Assembly: GCA_013697055.1 (NCBI GenBank)
Contig: JACCXK010000090.1
Location: forward strand, 1-32,969
Source of the DNA: Alphaproteobacteria bacterium
GTDB lineage: Bacteria > Pseudomonadota > Alphaproteobacteria > Micropepsales > Micropepsaceae
Length of the DNA: 32,969 bases
Reading direction: 5' to 3'
The notes beneath the pieces were generated by a model that worked only from the letters and a program-made list of their open reading frames with translations, did no database searches and was not told the origin of the DNA. Position numbers and translations under genes: made by a program. Position 1 is the stretch's first letter, and each line of letters opens with the position of its first letter. Of this stretch, positions 6,890 to 16,178 are shown piece after piece.

Positions 6890-8487
6890 TGCGTACGCAT
6901 ATCGGGGCGTTGGCGCTGCTGGCGGTGCTTGGCTTTGCCTCGGCGGCCCAGGCCAGTCCCTGCACAGCGCTGAACGGCACCAGGCTGGAAAACAGCCTGG
7001 TGCGTTCGGCCGAGGATGTGCGCGCCAATGAAAATCTCACCCTGGCGGGGCGGGTGTTCAACGATCTGCCCGCCTTCTGCCGCGTCACCGCCACGACAGG
7101 CGTGGATCGTCATTCCAACATCCTGGTGGAGCTGTGGCTGCCGCAAGCCGCAAGCTGGAACAACAAGCTGCTGGGCACCGGCAATGGCGGCTTTGCCGGC
7201 ACGATTTCTTTTGGATCGCTGGCGGGTGGGCTTCGCCGCGGCTTTGCCGTGGTCAATACCGACATGGGGACCTTTCCCGCCTCCAGCGCCAGTTGGGCCG
7301 CGGGCACCGGCCAGCCGGAAATGCTGAAGGACTGGGGCACTCGTTCCACCCACGAAATGACGGTACTCGCCCAGGCGCTGACCAAAATATATTACGGTCA
7401 GGCGCCGCAGCTTTCCTATTTCAGCGGCTGCTCCACCGGCGGGCACCAGGCGCTGATGGAAGCGCAGCTTTATCCCAATGACTATGACGCCATCCTGGCG
7501 GGCGCCCCGGCCAACAATCGCACCCGGCTGCATATGGCCTTCCTGCAGACGGGACTGGATGTGCATGCCTCGCCGCGGAGCTGGATATCGCCGGAAAAGC
7601 TGGCGGCCGTGCATGAAGCGGTGCTGACGCGTTGCGCCGGCAAATTCGGCGGTGCGCCGGGCGACCGCTTCCTGGCCGATCCCACCCAATGCGATTTCCG
7701 TCCCCGCGACATGGCCTGCAAGCCGGGACATCAAGATATCTCCGCCTGCCTCGATCCGGACCAGGCCGTGGCGCTGGAGAAAATCTATGGCGGCTTTACC
7801 AATTGGCGCAGCAGGGAAATCTTCTATCCCGGCTGGCCGATGGGCAGCGAGCCGCAACTGGGCGGATTGTTCGGGACCCAGGACCAGCCCGTGCGCGGCT
7901 TTGTCGGCTCTCTGGTGCCGTGGGCGATGGGCGCGAACTTTGACGTCACCGAATTCGATTTCGACCGCGACCTGGCCAAGGTCGATGCCGATCTCGGCCC
8001 CATCATGAACCAGATCAATCCGGACCTGTCGGCCTTTGCCGCCCATGGCGGCAAGCTGATCGTGTTCCACGGCCTGGCCGACGGCATTGTGGGGCCCTTG
8101 GATACCATCAATTATTTCGAGCGCATCGGGTCGGCGATGCCCAGGCGCGATGATTTCGCGCGCCTCTACATGGCGCCGGGTGTGGCGCACTGCACCGGCG
8201 GCGACGGGCCAGATCTGTTCGGCCAGGGCGCGGACCGCAAGGAAGGTGATGTCGATCACGATCTTCTCAAGGCGCTGGATGCCTGGCGCGATAAAGGCCG
8301 CAGCCCCAACGCGATCATCGCCACCAAATTCGATGCCACGGGCAGCGTGGCCGCCACCCGGCCGCTGTGTCCCTATCCGCAACGCGCCTTCTATCAGGGC
8401 GGCGACGCCAAGGACGAGCGCAGCTTTGCCTGCCATGGCGCGCCGGGCGCGAAATTCCCGCGCCCCGCACCGGCCTATCTGCATTAG
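6889..8487 (+). CDS. Tannase/feruloyl esterase family hydrolase, exported
   Basis: 532 residues with a signal peptide (MRTHIGALALLAVLGFASAAQA). Alpha/beta-hydrolase of the tannase/FaeB family: nucleophile Ser182 in GCSTGG, Asp398 in HGLADG and His434 in GVAHC. Cys181 and Cys435, next to the nucleophile and the His, form the CS-D-HC arrangement whose disulfide holds the active site together in this family. Several more Cys are spread through the lid region. Family members cleave esters of phenolic acids (gallate, ferulate) or of terephthalate, typically outside the cytoplasm. The gene overlaps the deacylase stop by one base, so it belongs to the same unit although its chemistry is not obviously related. 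The true ester substrate cannot be read from the sequence. Confidence 0.87.
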   Translation: MRTHIGALALLAVLGFASAAQASPCTALNGTRLENSLVRSAEDVRANENLTLAGRVFNDLPAFCRVTATTGVDRHSNILVELWLPQAASWNNKLLGTGNGGFAGTISFGSLAGGLRRGFAVVNTDMGTFPASSASWAAGTGQPEMLKDWGTRSTHEMTVLAQALTKIYYGQAPQLSYFSGCSTGGHQALMEAQLYPNDYDAILAGAPANNRTRLHMAFLQTGLDVHASPRSWISPEKLAAVHEAVLTRCAGKFGGAPGDRFLADPTQCDFRPRDMACKPGHQDISACLDPDQAVALEKIYGGFTNWRSREIFYPGWPMGSEPQLGGLFGTQDQPVRGFVGSLVPWAMGANFDVTEFDFDRDLAKVDADLGPIMNQINPDLSAFAAHGGKLIVFHGLADGIVGPLDTINYFERIGSAMPRRDDFARLYMAPGVAHCTGGDGPDLFGQGADRKEGDVDHDLLKALDAWRDKGRSPNAIIATKFDATGSVAATRPLCPYPQRAFYQGGDAKDERSFACHGAPGAKFPRPAPAYLH

Positions 8488-8510
8488 CCGGCTTCGGCTA
8501 GTCTGGCGGC

Positions 8511-9476
8511 ATGACGCCGATTTCCATCCTCGACCTCACGCCCATCCGCCAGGGCGGCGACGCCGCCACCGCCTTGCGCGAGACGTTGGATATGGCGCAG
8601 CACGCCGAACAATGGGGCTATCACCGTTATTGGCTGGTGGAGCATCACAACACGGCCAGCGTGGCGGGCGCCGCCACCGCGGTGGTGATGGCCCATGTCG
8701 CCGCCAACACCAAGACCATCCGCGTCGGCGCCGGCGGCATCATGCTGCCCAATCATGCGCCGCTGATGGTGGCCGAGCAGTTCGGCACTCTGGCGGCGCT
8801 GCATCCGGGCCGTATCGATCTGGGGCTGGGGCGCGGCATCTCCAATGATCCGGCGACTTTGCAGGCGCTGCGCCGCCAGCCCAATGATGGCGCTGAATTT
8901 CCCCGCGACGTACAGGAGCTTTTGTTTTTTCTTGCGCCTGCCGCGCCGGGTCAGAAGGTATGCGCCATTCCGGGCGAGGGCTCCCAGGTGCCGGTATGGC
9001 TGCTGGGCTCCAGCGCGGGTGGGGCGCAGCTTGCTGCAACCCTGGGATTGCCGTTCGCCTTTGCCTCGCATTTCGCGCCGGACCAGTTGGAAGTCGCGCT
9101 GGCGACCTATCGCGGGCGTTTCGTGCCCTCCGCCGCGCTGGACAGGCCGCAAGTGATGCTGTCGCTGACCGTGGTGGCCGCGGATACGGATGACGAGGCG
9201 CGGCTGCTGTTCTCCACCGCGCTGGCAGCCAATGACGCACCGCTGGCGCCGCCCGTCGCCAATTATGAACAGAGCCTCGATCCGCAGCGCCAGGCGCTGA
9301 TCCGGAATTTCTTCCGCCATTCGGTGGTGGGCGGGCCCGAGACGGTAAAGAAAGGCGTGGCCGATTTCATCGCCCGCTACCGGCCCGATGAGATCATCAT
9401 CACGGCACAGATCTTCGATCATGCCGCGCGGTTGAAGTCTTTCGAGATTCTAAGCCGAGCCTGTCTTAGCGAATAG
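8511..9476 (+). CDS. LLM class flavin-dependent oxidoreductase (MsnO8-like)
   Basis: 321 residues, luciferase-like TIM-barrel. Recognisable segments are [12 protein letters not shown] at the start, [14 protein letters not shown], the stretch [19 protein letters not shown] and [10 protein letters not shown], characteristic of the bacterial MsnO8-type subgroup. Such proteins use reduced FMN, supplied by a separate reductase, to monooxygenate organic substrates; most have no assigned substrate. No signal peptide, so it is cytosolic, unlike the four genes before it. It begins 23 bases after the esterase gene and may be read through from it. Its end overlaps the convergent lipoprotein gene by 11 bases. 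Confidence 0.87.
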   Translation: MTPISILDLTPIRQGGDAATALRETLDMAQHAEQWGYHRYWLVEHHNTASVAGAATAVVMAHVAANTKTIRVGAGGIMLPNHAPLMVAEQFGTLAALHPGRIDLGLGRGISNDPATLQALRRQPNDGAEFPRDVQELLFFLAPAAPGQKVCAIPGEGSQVPVWLLGSSAGGAQLAATLGLPFAFASHFAPDQLEVALATYRGRFVPSAALDRPQVMLSLTVVAADTDDEARLLFSTALAANDAPLAPPVANYEQSLDPQRQALIRNFFRHSVVGGPETVKKGVADFIARYRPDEIIITAQIFDHAARLKSFEILSRACLSE

Positions 9477-9717
9477 GCTTCAGGTTGAGCGGCGTCGCCG
9501 GCGCGGGATTGGTCGCAGGCCGGCCCATCTGCATGTCGACGAAGGGCGCCGGCGTGGCATAGGGATCATAGCTCACCATGCCCAGCACTTCCGGCTTCAC
9601 CGCGATGGTGCCGCCCGGTTCAGTGGCATAAGGCGACCCGTTGGGATTGCCCTGCATGTCCGCGCAGGCGCTCAAGGCGGTGGCCGCCAACAGGGCGGCG
9701 GCAAGTGAAAATCTCAT
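9466..9717 (-). CDS. Small putative lipoprotein
   Basis: 83 residues beginning [18 protein letters not shown], a lipoprotein signal with lipobox LSAC (Cys18). The mature part is short and rich in Pro, Ala and Asn, with no recognised domain; it is probably disordered and attached to a membrane. The ATG at 9717 is preferred to one at 9753 because it places the signal peptide at the N-terminus; GGGA lies about nine bases upstream. It overlaps the end of the flavin monooxygenase gene tail to tail. Function unknown. Confidence 0.7.
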   Translation of the reverse strand: MRFSLAAALLAATALSACADMQGNPNGSPYATEPGGTIAVKPEVLGMVSYDPYATPAPFVDMQMGRPATNPAPATPLNLKPIR

Positions 9718-9833
9718 TTTTTTATCCCGTCCGTTGTCCAACAATAAAAGCATCGCACGGGGACCAGTGTTCCGGCTACCCTTGTCGGGGACACAACGCG
9801 CGGCTTTAATGTCGCAAAATATCGGGGGGATTC

Positions 9834-11171
9834 ATGAAACGCCTTGTCCTTGCGCTGCTTTTGGCCGCAGCGCCCGCGGCCGCCCAGACGCCGGCGCCCA
9901 CCCAGCCGCGCTCGCCGGGCCCCGCGCCCGACTATAATGCGGGCGGCCTGCCGCGTACCCCCAGCTATGGAACCATCGAGGGCCAGCCCATCGATGCCCG
10001 GGTTCCGGAAAAGAAGACCGACACCCGCCAGTTCCCGCAGCAGACCCGCGCGCCCTATCACCATGCCACCGACTTCAAGGTGACAGTGCTCACCAACCAG
10101 CTGCACGCGGCCTGGGCCAGCGCGCTGTTGCCGGGCGGCAAGCTGTTGGTGACCGAGCGGTTGCCCGGCGCGTTCCGCATCGTCGGCAAGGACGGCGCCG
10201 GTGCGCCGCTGAAGGGGCTGGACGGCCTGCACGTCTCCACCCCCATGACCGGCCTGTTGGACGTGGTGCTGGACCCGGCTTTCGCCACCAACCACACCAT
10301 CTATTTCACCTACTTCGAATATCTCGACAAGACGGTCTACAACACCGCCGTGGCGCGCGCCGTGCTGGATGAAGGCGCCAATGCCATCCGCGACGTAAAG
10401 GTGTTGCTCAAGACCTCGCCCTTCGCGCCCAACGACCAGACATTGGCGGCGGGCACCAAGACCGGCGGACGCATCGCCATCGGCGCCGACGGATATCTGT
10501 ATGTCTGCATCGGCGACCGGGACAATGCCGGCCCGCGTCCCTGGCCGGTGGCGCAGTATCTCGACACCCATCTGGGCAAAATAATCCGCATCACCAAGGA
10601 CGGCGCGCCGGCGCCGGGCAATCCTTTCATCGGCACGGCCGGGGCATTACCGGAGATCTGGGCGATCGGCTTGCGCAGTCCCGAAGGGTTGGCCTTCGCG
10701 CCCGATGGCGGCTTGTACGAAGTCGAGCATGGCCCGCGCGGCGGTGATGAGTTCAACCTGATCAGACGCGGCGCCAATTATGGCTGGCCCTTCATCAGCC
10801 ACGGCATCGACTATCGCGGCGAACCGATCGGTGAAGGCCAGGTCGCCAAGGCCGGCATGGAGCAGCCGGTCTATTACTGGTCGCCCTCCACCGCACCCGG
10901 GGGACTGGCCTTCTACACCGGCAAGTCCAGGGCCTGGGCGGGCAGTGTGTTCGTCGGCATGCTGAATGGCCGCCAACTCAGCCGCTTCAAGCTGGTGAAC
11001 GGCAAGGCGGTCGAGGAAGAGGCTCTGCTGGTGGATCGCAAGGAACGCATCCGCGATGTGCGGATGGGATCGGATGACGCGATCTATGTCGTGACGGATA
11101 GCGGCGGCACCTCGATCACCGAAACCACGCCCGCCACCGGCGAATTGCTGAAGCTGGAACCGGCCAAGTAA
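9834..11171 (+). CDS. PQQ-dependent sugar dehydrogenase family (sGDH/Asd-like), exported
   Basis: 445 residues: signal peptide (MKRLVLALLLAAAPAAAQ), a Pro-rich linker and a six-bladed beta-propeller of the glucose/sorbosone dehydrogenase family. Diagnostic segments are LLVTERLPG, GLLDVVLDPAF, GGRIAIGADGYLYVCIGD, GLRSPEGLAF and EHGPRGGDEFN followed by GANYGWP. Family members oxidise aldose sugars in the periplasm with PQQ. Compared with soluble glucose dehydrogenase, Asp163 (Asp228 here) and Arg228 (Arg281 here) are conserved. The general-base His144 corresponds to Lys209 (TKTGGR where the family has HxxGR), so activity may be altered. It stands alone on the plus strand and ends only three bases from the convergent dehydrogenase gene. 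PQQ binding is inferred from family. Confidence 0.85.
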   Translation: MKRLVLALLLAAAPAAAQTPAPTQPRSPGPAPDYNAGGLPRTPSYGTIEGQPIDARVPEKKTDTRQFPQQTRAPYHHATDFKVTVLTNQLHAAWASALLPGGKLLVTERLPGAFRIVGKDGAGAPLKGLDGLHVSTPMTGLLDVVLDPAFATNHTIYFTYFEYLDKTVYNTAVARAVLDEGANAIRDVKVLLKTSPFAPNDQTLAAGTKTGGRIAIGADGYLYVCIGDRDNAGPRPWPVAQYLDTHLGKIIRITKDGAPAPGNPFIGTAGALPEIWAIGLRSPEGLAFAPDGGLYEVEHGPRGGDEFNLIRRGANYGWPFISHGIDYRGEPIGEGQVAKAGMEQPVYYWSPSTAPGGLAFYTGKSRAWAGSVFVGMLNGRQLSRFKLVNGKAVEEEALLVDRKERIRDVRMGSDDAIYVVTDSGGTSITETTPATGELLKLEPAK

Positions 11172-11174
11172 CGG

Positions 11175-13199
11175 TCACAGTTCCTGGCGGCGGCGCGGCG
11201 GTGGCGCTTCGCCGCCCGGCAGCTTGAAGGCGATGAACTCGCTGGTGAAACCACGCCCACCGATGGCCAGCAGGATATATTGCTTGCCCTTGTACATATA
11301 CGTCATGGGCGAGCCGGACTGTTCCGCCGGCAGGAACACCGCGCCTTTTTCCTCGCCATTGGTCTTGTCATAGGCGCGCAGCCGCGCGCCCTTGCGTCCG
11401 GTTTCGTCGGTATAGGTCATGGGATCGCCGCAGATCACCAGCGATTTGGTAGTGAGCGGCGCGATCTTGCCGATCATGCCGGTGCGCGGGATTTTCACGC
11501 CCTTCAGCGCCGGATGGTTGCGGATGAAGTCCGGCGTCTCGCCATGCGGCACCATCCAGCTCTGGGTACCATTCGCCAGGTTGGTGGCGGTGATGCGGCC
11601 GTAAGGCGGCTTGATCAGCGGCAGCCCGTCCACCGTCAGGTCGCCGACCTTGACGCCGTTCTGCGGCGGCAAATTGGCGTGGACATAATCGAATTGGCCC
11701 ATCTTGTGTTCGGGGTTCGGAATAATGCCGCCGATGTTGAGCGGATTGGTCTGGGAATAGGTATAGACGGTGTGCGTTTCCGGATCGTAGGAGCCGCCCG
11801 GCCAGTTGATGCCGCCGATATAGCCCGGCAGGTTGATGACCCCGAACGGGCCTTCCGGCTTTTCCATGATGGGCGCGGTGTAAAGCGGCCCCAGCTTGTA
11901 ATGGCCGGCCACGGCCAGCGCCTTCTGGCGCAGCTCGGGCGTGAAATCGATCAGGTCGTCGGTGGTGACACCCTGGCGGTCAAAGGCGGGCGGCTTGGTG
12001 GGGATGGGCTGGGTTTTGGAATACCACTCGCCCGGCACGTCGCCCGGAATCACCTTTCGCTCCACGATCGGCCAGATCGGCTCGCCGGTCTCGCGGTTCA
12101 GCACATAGAGAAAGCTCTGCTTGGTGGGCTGGGCCAGCGCCTTGACGATTTTTCCGTTGTGGGGAATGTCGCACAAGATGGCGGCAGCACAGACGTCATA
12201 GTCCCACAGCCCGTGATGGATCAGCTGGTAGTGCCATTTGCGCTTGCCGGTGAGAATGTCCACCGCCACGATGCTTTCGCTGAACAGGCTGTTGCCGGGA
12301 TGGTAGAAACCCATCTGGTCGCCGGTGGGCAGCTCGATGCCGAGATAGGCCAGGCCCAGATCTTCGTCGGCGGCAATCTGCGCCCAGTCGCCGGCATTGC
12401 CCGCCGCCTCGGCGCTGCCGGGCTTCGCCCAAGTCTCGTAACCGAACTCGCCCTTCATCGGGATGTTGTGGAAGATCCAAAGCCGCTTGCCGGTCTTGAC
12501 GTCAAAGCCGCGGACATAACCCTTGGCATTGTCCTTGACCCGGGGCGTGTTGCCGGCGGTGTGGGCGGCGCCGATGATCACCACGCCCTTGGCGATGGTG
12601 GGGGCGCTGTGCAGGCCGATATCGGCGGTGTTCAGGTCCAGTTCCTGATCGTCATTCAGCTTGAGATCGACAATGCCGCCGGTGCCGAAATTGGGATCGG
12701 GAATGCCGGTCTTGGCGTCCAGCGACACCAGCTGATAGCCAATGGTGACATAGAGAATGCGTTCCTGTTCGCCATCGCTCCAATAGCCGACGCCGCGGCC
12801 GGACAGCTGGCGCGGCGCGTTTGTGGCGCGCAGGCCTTCGTCCGGGCTGCGGTGCATCCAAAGCTGCTCGCCGCTGGCGGGATCGAGGCAAATCACGTCG
12901 CGGCGCGAACCGGCGGTGGCGAACAGCCGTCCCTTTATCAATAGCGGGGTGCATTGCAGGATGAATTCGGGCCGGCTGCCCAGGTTTTCGGTCTTGAACT
13001 GCCAGGCGACCTGGAGCTGGTTGAAGTTGGCGCCGTTGATCTGGTCCAGCGCCTGGTAGCGCCAGTAGGCGAGATTGCCGCCATAGGTCGGCCACTCCGT
13101 ATCGGGCGGAACGGTTGTCTGCGCGCGAAGCGGGGAGGCGGCCAGCGCCACGCCGGCGGCGGTGGTGGAAAGCATCAATCGTCTGGTCAGCGCCCGCAT
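11175..13199 (-). CDS. PQQ-dependent quinoprotein dehydrogenase, Tat-exported
   Basis: 674 residues. The start carries a twin-arginine signal (LTRRLMLSTTAAG) ending near ASPLRAQ. The rest is an eight-bladed propeller with repeated docking motifs (DPASGEQLW, DAKTGIPD, DVKTGKRLW, DILTGKRKW). The segment QLIHHGLWDYD carries Asp333/Asp335 in the position of the catalytic Asp of membrane glucose and alcohol dehydrogenases. There is no N-terminal membrane domain and no haem c motif, so electrons must pass to quinone or a separate cytochrome. Tat export is notable because quinoproteins usually go through Sec and bind PQQ outside. The substrate (sugar, alcohol or polyol) cannot be assigned. It converges on the PQQ sugar dehydrogenase gene with a three-base gap. 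Confidence 0.88.
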   Translation of the reverse strand: MRALTRRLMLSTTAAGVALAASPLRAQTTVPPDTEWPTYGGNLAYWRYQALDQINGANFNQLQVAWQFKTENLGSRPEFILQCTPLLIKGRLFATAGSRRDVICLDPASGEQLWMHRSPDEGLRATNAPRQLSGRGVGYWSDGEQERILYVTIGYQLVSLDAKTGIPDPNFGTGGIVDLKLNDDQELDLNTADIGLHSAPTIAKGVVIIGAAHTAGNTPRVKDNAKGYVRGFDVKTGKRLWIFHNIPMKGEFGYETWAKPGSAEAAGNAGDWAQIAADEDLGLAYLGIELPTGDQMGFYHPGNSLFSESIVAVDILTGKRKWHYQLIHHGLWDYDVCAAAILCDIPHNGKIVKALAQPTKQSFLYVLNRETGEPIWPIVERKVIPGDVPGEWYSKTQPIPTKPPAFDRQGVTTDDLIDFTPELRQKALAVAGHYKLGPLYTAPIMEKPEGPFGVINLPGYIGGINWPGGSYDPETHTVYTYSQTNPLNIGGIIPNPEHKMGQFDYVHANLPPQNGVKVGDLTVDGLPLIKPPYGRITATNLANGTQSWMVPHGETPDFIRNHPALKGVKIPRTGMIGKIAPLTTKSLVICGDPMTYTDETGRKGARLRAYDKTNGEEKGAVFLPAEQSGSPMTYMYKGKQYILLAIGGRGFTSEFIAFKLPGGEAPPPRRRQEL

Positions 13200-13328
13200 G
13201 TCTCAAGGTCCTGGAGAGTTTCCGCGCGCCGCGGACGTTGCCGCGACGGAGCGGGCGGACACTAGCCGACGGAAGGACCTTCACAAAGCGTGACGGATGC
13301 TTTTTACGCTCCGCTTACTTTACGACGT

Positions 13329-13583
13329 TCAGGGGCGTGTGGTGGGCATCACCGGCGGCGGCGTGGCGATGGGCGTGCCGCCATAGATCGGTTGCTGCGG
13401 CGCGGGCTGGCTTTGCCGCATCAGCCCGGTGAAAACATTGCTCAGGCCCTGGGCCGGATTGATCACCGGAAAAGGCACGCTCGGCGCGCCATTGCAGGTC
13501 TGGCCATAGGGGCACACCACCGTCTGCGCCAAGGCGGGCGCGGCGGTGGCAATCAGAACGGCAAAAATCAGGACCGGTTTCAT
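13329..13583 (-). CDS. Small secreted hypothetical protein
   Basis: 84 residues with a clear Sec signal peptide (MKPVLIFAVLIATAAPALA, cleavage near residue 19). The mature part contains one Cys pair, CPYGQTC (Cys24, Cys30), then a Pro/Gln-rich tail ending PPPVMPTTRP. No domain recognised; the Cys pair suggests a disulfide in the periplasm. It is read in the same direction as mmsA, 31 bases downstream of it, and upstream of the quinoprotein gene, but shows no functional tie to either. Confidence 0.65.
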   Translation of the reverse strand: MKPVLIFAVLIATAAPALAQTVVCPYGQTCNGAPSVPFPVINPAQGLSNVFTGLMRQSQPAPQQPIYGGTPIATPPPVMPTTRP

Positions 13584-13614
13584 GCTGGCAAAACACCCAT
13601 GTAGCGGCTTGGGT

Positions 13615-15102
13615 TCATCGCTCTGTGAAGTGGAACTGCGCCCCGGACCGAACTCCGGCAGACCAGCGCGAGGTCACCGTCTTCAGCCTGGTATAGAAGT
13701 GTACGCCTTCGGGGCCATAGACGCCATGCGATCCGAAAGCTGAGGATTTCCAGCCGCCGAAGGAATGAGTGCCTACCGGCACGGGGATGGGCACGTTGAT
13801 GCCCACCATGCCGACCTGGATGCGCTCGGCAAAGTCGCGGGCGGCATCGCCGTCGCGGGTGAACAAGGCCGTGCCGTTTGCGAAGGTGTTGGCATTGATC
13901 AGCCCTACCGCGTCTTCGTATGTTTCGGCGCGCACCACGGACAGCACGGGTCCGAAGATTTCATCTTTATAGACGCTCATGTCTTGTGTGACCCGGTCCA
14001 GCAAGGTGCCGCCCAGCCAGAAGCCATTGTCATAGCCCTGCAGCTTCAGGCCGCGGCCATCCACCACCAGTTCGGCGCCGGCTGCGGCGCCCGCGTCTAT
14101 ATAAGAAGAGACCTTGTCGCGATGGGCGGCGGTCACCAGGGGGCCCATTTCGGCGGTGGCATCGCTGGCCGGTCCGATCTTCAGCGCCGCGACCCGCGGC
14201 TTCAATTTCGCCACCAGCGCGTCGGCGGTTTTCTCGCCCACCGGCACCGCCACCGACACCGCCATGCAGCGTTCGCCCGCCGAGCCGTAACCGGCCCCCA
14301 TCAAGGCATCGGCCGCCTGGTCGAGATCGGCGTCCGGCAATATCACCAGATGGTTCTTGGCGCCGCCCAGCGCCTGGACCCGCTTTCCGGCCGCGCAGCC
14401 GCGCGTATAAACGTGGGACGCGATGGGCGTGGAGCCGACAAAGCTGACGGCGGCGATGCCCGGATGATCCAGGATCGCGTCCACCGCATCCTTGCCGCCA
14501 TGGACGATGTTCAGCACGCCTTTGGGAAGTCCCGCCTCGTGCCACAACTCATAAAGCAGGTTGGGCGCGGAGGGATCGCGCTCCGACGGCTTCAAGATGA
14601 AGCTGTTACCGCAGGTCAGCGCCATCGGCATCATCCACAGCGGCACCATGATGGGAAAATTGAACGGCGTGATGCCCGCCACCACGCCCAGCGGCTGGCG
14701 TTCGTCGTAGCAATCCACCCCGCTCGAGACATTCTTGCTGAAACTGCCTTTCAGCAGATGGGGAATGCCGCAGGCGAACTCCACCACTTCCTGGCCGCGC
14801 GCCACTTCGCCCAGGGCATCGGTATGGGTCTTGCCATGCTCGGCGCTGATGGCGCGTGCCAGTCTGTCCTTGTTCGCCTCCAGCAGGCGGCGCATTTCGT
14901 ACATGACTTTGGCGCGCTTGGCAGGCGGCGTGGCGGCCCAGCCGGGAAAAGCGGCGCGGGCCGCCGTCACGGCGGCGTCAATCTCGGCCGCGCCGCCCGA
15001 CGAAACCTGGCCGGTCTGTTCGCCAGTGGCGGGATTGAAAACCAGCGTTGTGTTTAGGCTGGTGATGGGCTTGTTGGCAATAAGATGGGGCACTGTCTGC
15101 AT
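13615..15102 (-). CDS. mmsA: Methylmalonate-semialdehyde dehydrogenase (CoA-acylating)
   Basis: 495 residues, full length for the family. It converts methylmalonate or malonate semialdehyde with CoA and NAD to propionyl- or acetyl-CoA, the last step of valine (and thymine or inositol) breakdown in the cytosol. Visible features are TPFNFPIMVPLWM in the cofactor region (residues 145-157), FVGSTPIASHVY and the catalytic Cys279 in GSAGERCMAVSV, the motif that sets CoA-dependent MmsA apart from other aldehyde dehydrogenases, which carry a Glu upstream. No other valine genes are next to it. The mscS-type gene lies 12 bases upstream in the same direction, so the two may share a transcript. Confidence 0.95.
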   Translation of the reverse strand: MQTVPHLIANKPITSLNTTLVFNPATGEQTGQVSSGGAAEIDAAVTAARAAFPGWAATPPAKRAKVMYEMRRLLEANKDRLARAISAEHGKTHTDALGEVARGQEVVEFACGIPHLLKGSFSKNVSSGVDCYDERQPLGVVAGITPFNFPIMVPLWMMPMALTCGNSFILKPSERDPSAPNLLYELWHEAGLPKGVLNIVHGGKDAVDAILDHPGIAAVSFVGSTPIASHVYTRGCAAGKRVQALGGAKNHLVILPDADLDQAADALMGAGYGSAGERCMAVSVAVPVGEKTADALVAKLKPRVAALKIGPASDATAEMGPLVTAAHRDKVSSYIDAGAAAGAELVVDGRGLKLQGYDNGFWLGGTLLDRVTQDMSVYKDEIFGPVLSVVRAETYEDAVGLINANTFANGTALFTRDGDAARDFAERIQVGMVGINVPIPVPVGTHSFGGWKSSAFGSHGVYGPEGVHFYTRLKTVTSRWSAGVRSGAQFHFTER

Positions 15103-15114
15103 GCCCGCCTCTTA

Positions 15115-16029
15115 TCATGGCACTGGCGGCCTGTCGTCCCCGGGTTGATCCGGTGCCGCTTGCGGCTTCCGGTTGCCGGGTACATCCGGCTCGGCGCGGG
15201 TCACGGGCGCCTGGCGGGTGACGGCCGGCAAGATGCTGGCCTTGTCCAGCGCAATCTTGATCTCTTTTTGCAGCGACCACAGCGCTTTCCAGTAGTCCGG
15301 ACTGCGGACATGGGCGCGCGCCCGCATCATCATGGTGTATTCTTGCAGTTCCTGCAGCACCACGCTGGGCGGCGGATCCTTCAGCACCATCGGATTGGCG
15401 GCCATCGCCGCCATCAGGACATCTTCCACTTGTTCTACATCATTGCACCAGTCTACCGGCACCAGGACATTCACGCGTCGCAGCCGCTCGCGGGTATAGT
15501 TGATGATGGTGGCGCCGAAGATGGCGGAGTTGGGCATGGAGACATAGATATTGTCGCGCGTGATCATCAATGTGGTGAACAGCCCGATCTCGCGCACAGT
15601 GCCCTGCTTGCCCCCGATCTCGACGAACTGGCCAACGCGGAAGGGGCGCAGCACCAGCAGCATCACGCCCGACGCCACATTCGACAATGTGCCTTGCAGT
15701 GCCAGGCCGATGGCAAGGCCCGCGGCGCCCAACACCGCGATGAGCGAGGTTGTCTGCACCCCGAAATTGCCGATCACCAGCAGCAGGGTCAGCATCAGGA
15801 TGAGGTAGCGGGCCAGCGAAGCCAACAGCGGCTTCAGGGTCAGGTCCATCGGGATTCGGGCCAGGCCCGCTTCCAGTCCGCGCTTGGCCCAGGTCGCGGC
15901 AGACCAGCCGATGACCAAGATGACAATGCCGATCACCACCCGCAGGCCGCCATCCACCACCAGAAGCTGGAGCTGGGTCCAAATGTCCGGGGTGACATGT
16001 GTCACCGAGCTGGAAGTAAGGGCGGCCAA
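15115..16029 (-). CDS. Small-conductance mechanosensitive channel, MscS family
   Basis: 304 residues in the compact MscS layout. There are three membrane segments (about 25-45, 68-90, 93-130). The third is the pore helix, with LIAVLGAAGLAIGLALQGTL followed by VASGVMLLVLRPFRVG, very close to E. coli MscS. The beta domain follows (VEIGGKQGTVREI, MPNSAIFGATIINYTRE), then a Pro-rich tail of about 35 residues. It opens under membrane tension to release solutes on osmotic downshock. It is slightly longer than E. coli MscS (286 residues) because of the tail. It is divergent from amtB, and mmsA follows 12 bases downstream. Confidence 0.93.
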   Translation of the reverse strand: MAALTSSSVTHVTPDIWTQLQLLVVDGGLRVVIGIVILVIGWSAATWAKRGLEAGLARIPMDLTLKPLLASLARYLILMLTLLLVIGNFGVQTTSLIAVLGAAGLAIGLALQGTLSNVASGVMLLVLRPFRVGQFVEIGGKQGTVREIGLFTTLMITRDNIYVSMPNSAIFGATIINYTRERLRRVNVLVPVDWCNDVEQVEDVLMAAMAANPMVLKDPPPSVVLQELQEYTMMMRARAHVRSPDYWKALWSLQKEIKIALDKASILPAVTRQAPVTRAEPDVPGNRKPQAAPDQPGDDRPPVP

Positions 16030-16178
16030 GGAGGAGTTCCCGAGGGTTCAGGGCCCTAACGCGCAAAGTCCGGGAAAAGTCGCCTTTTGGGCGGCCTTCC
16101 GCTTGCGGTCGGCGCCTGTATGCCCACAGAATAGGCAAAAGTCCGGCAAACGGATTTGCATAAAAATGGGGCAGACCT

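Noticed and set aside
11280-12944. Long plus-strand frame opposite the quinoprotein dehydrogenase gene
   Set aside because: Antisense shadow; the minus strand shows clear propeller repeats and a Tat signal.
16145-16160. Sigma-54-like GG...GC element upstream of amtB
   Set aside because: GG and GC are separated by 11 bases instead of the required 10, and the flanking bases match the TGGCAC/TTGCW consensus poorly.
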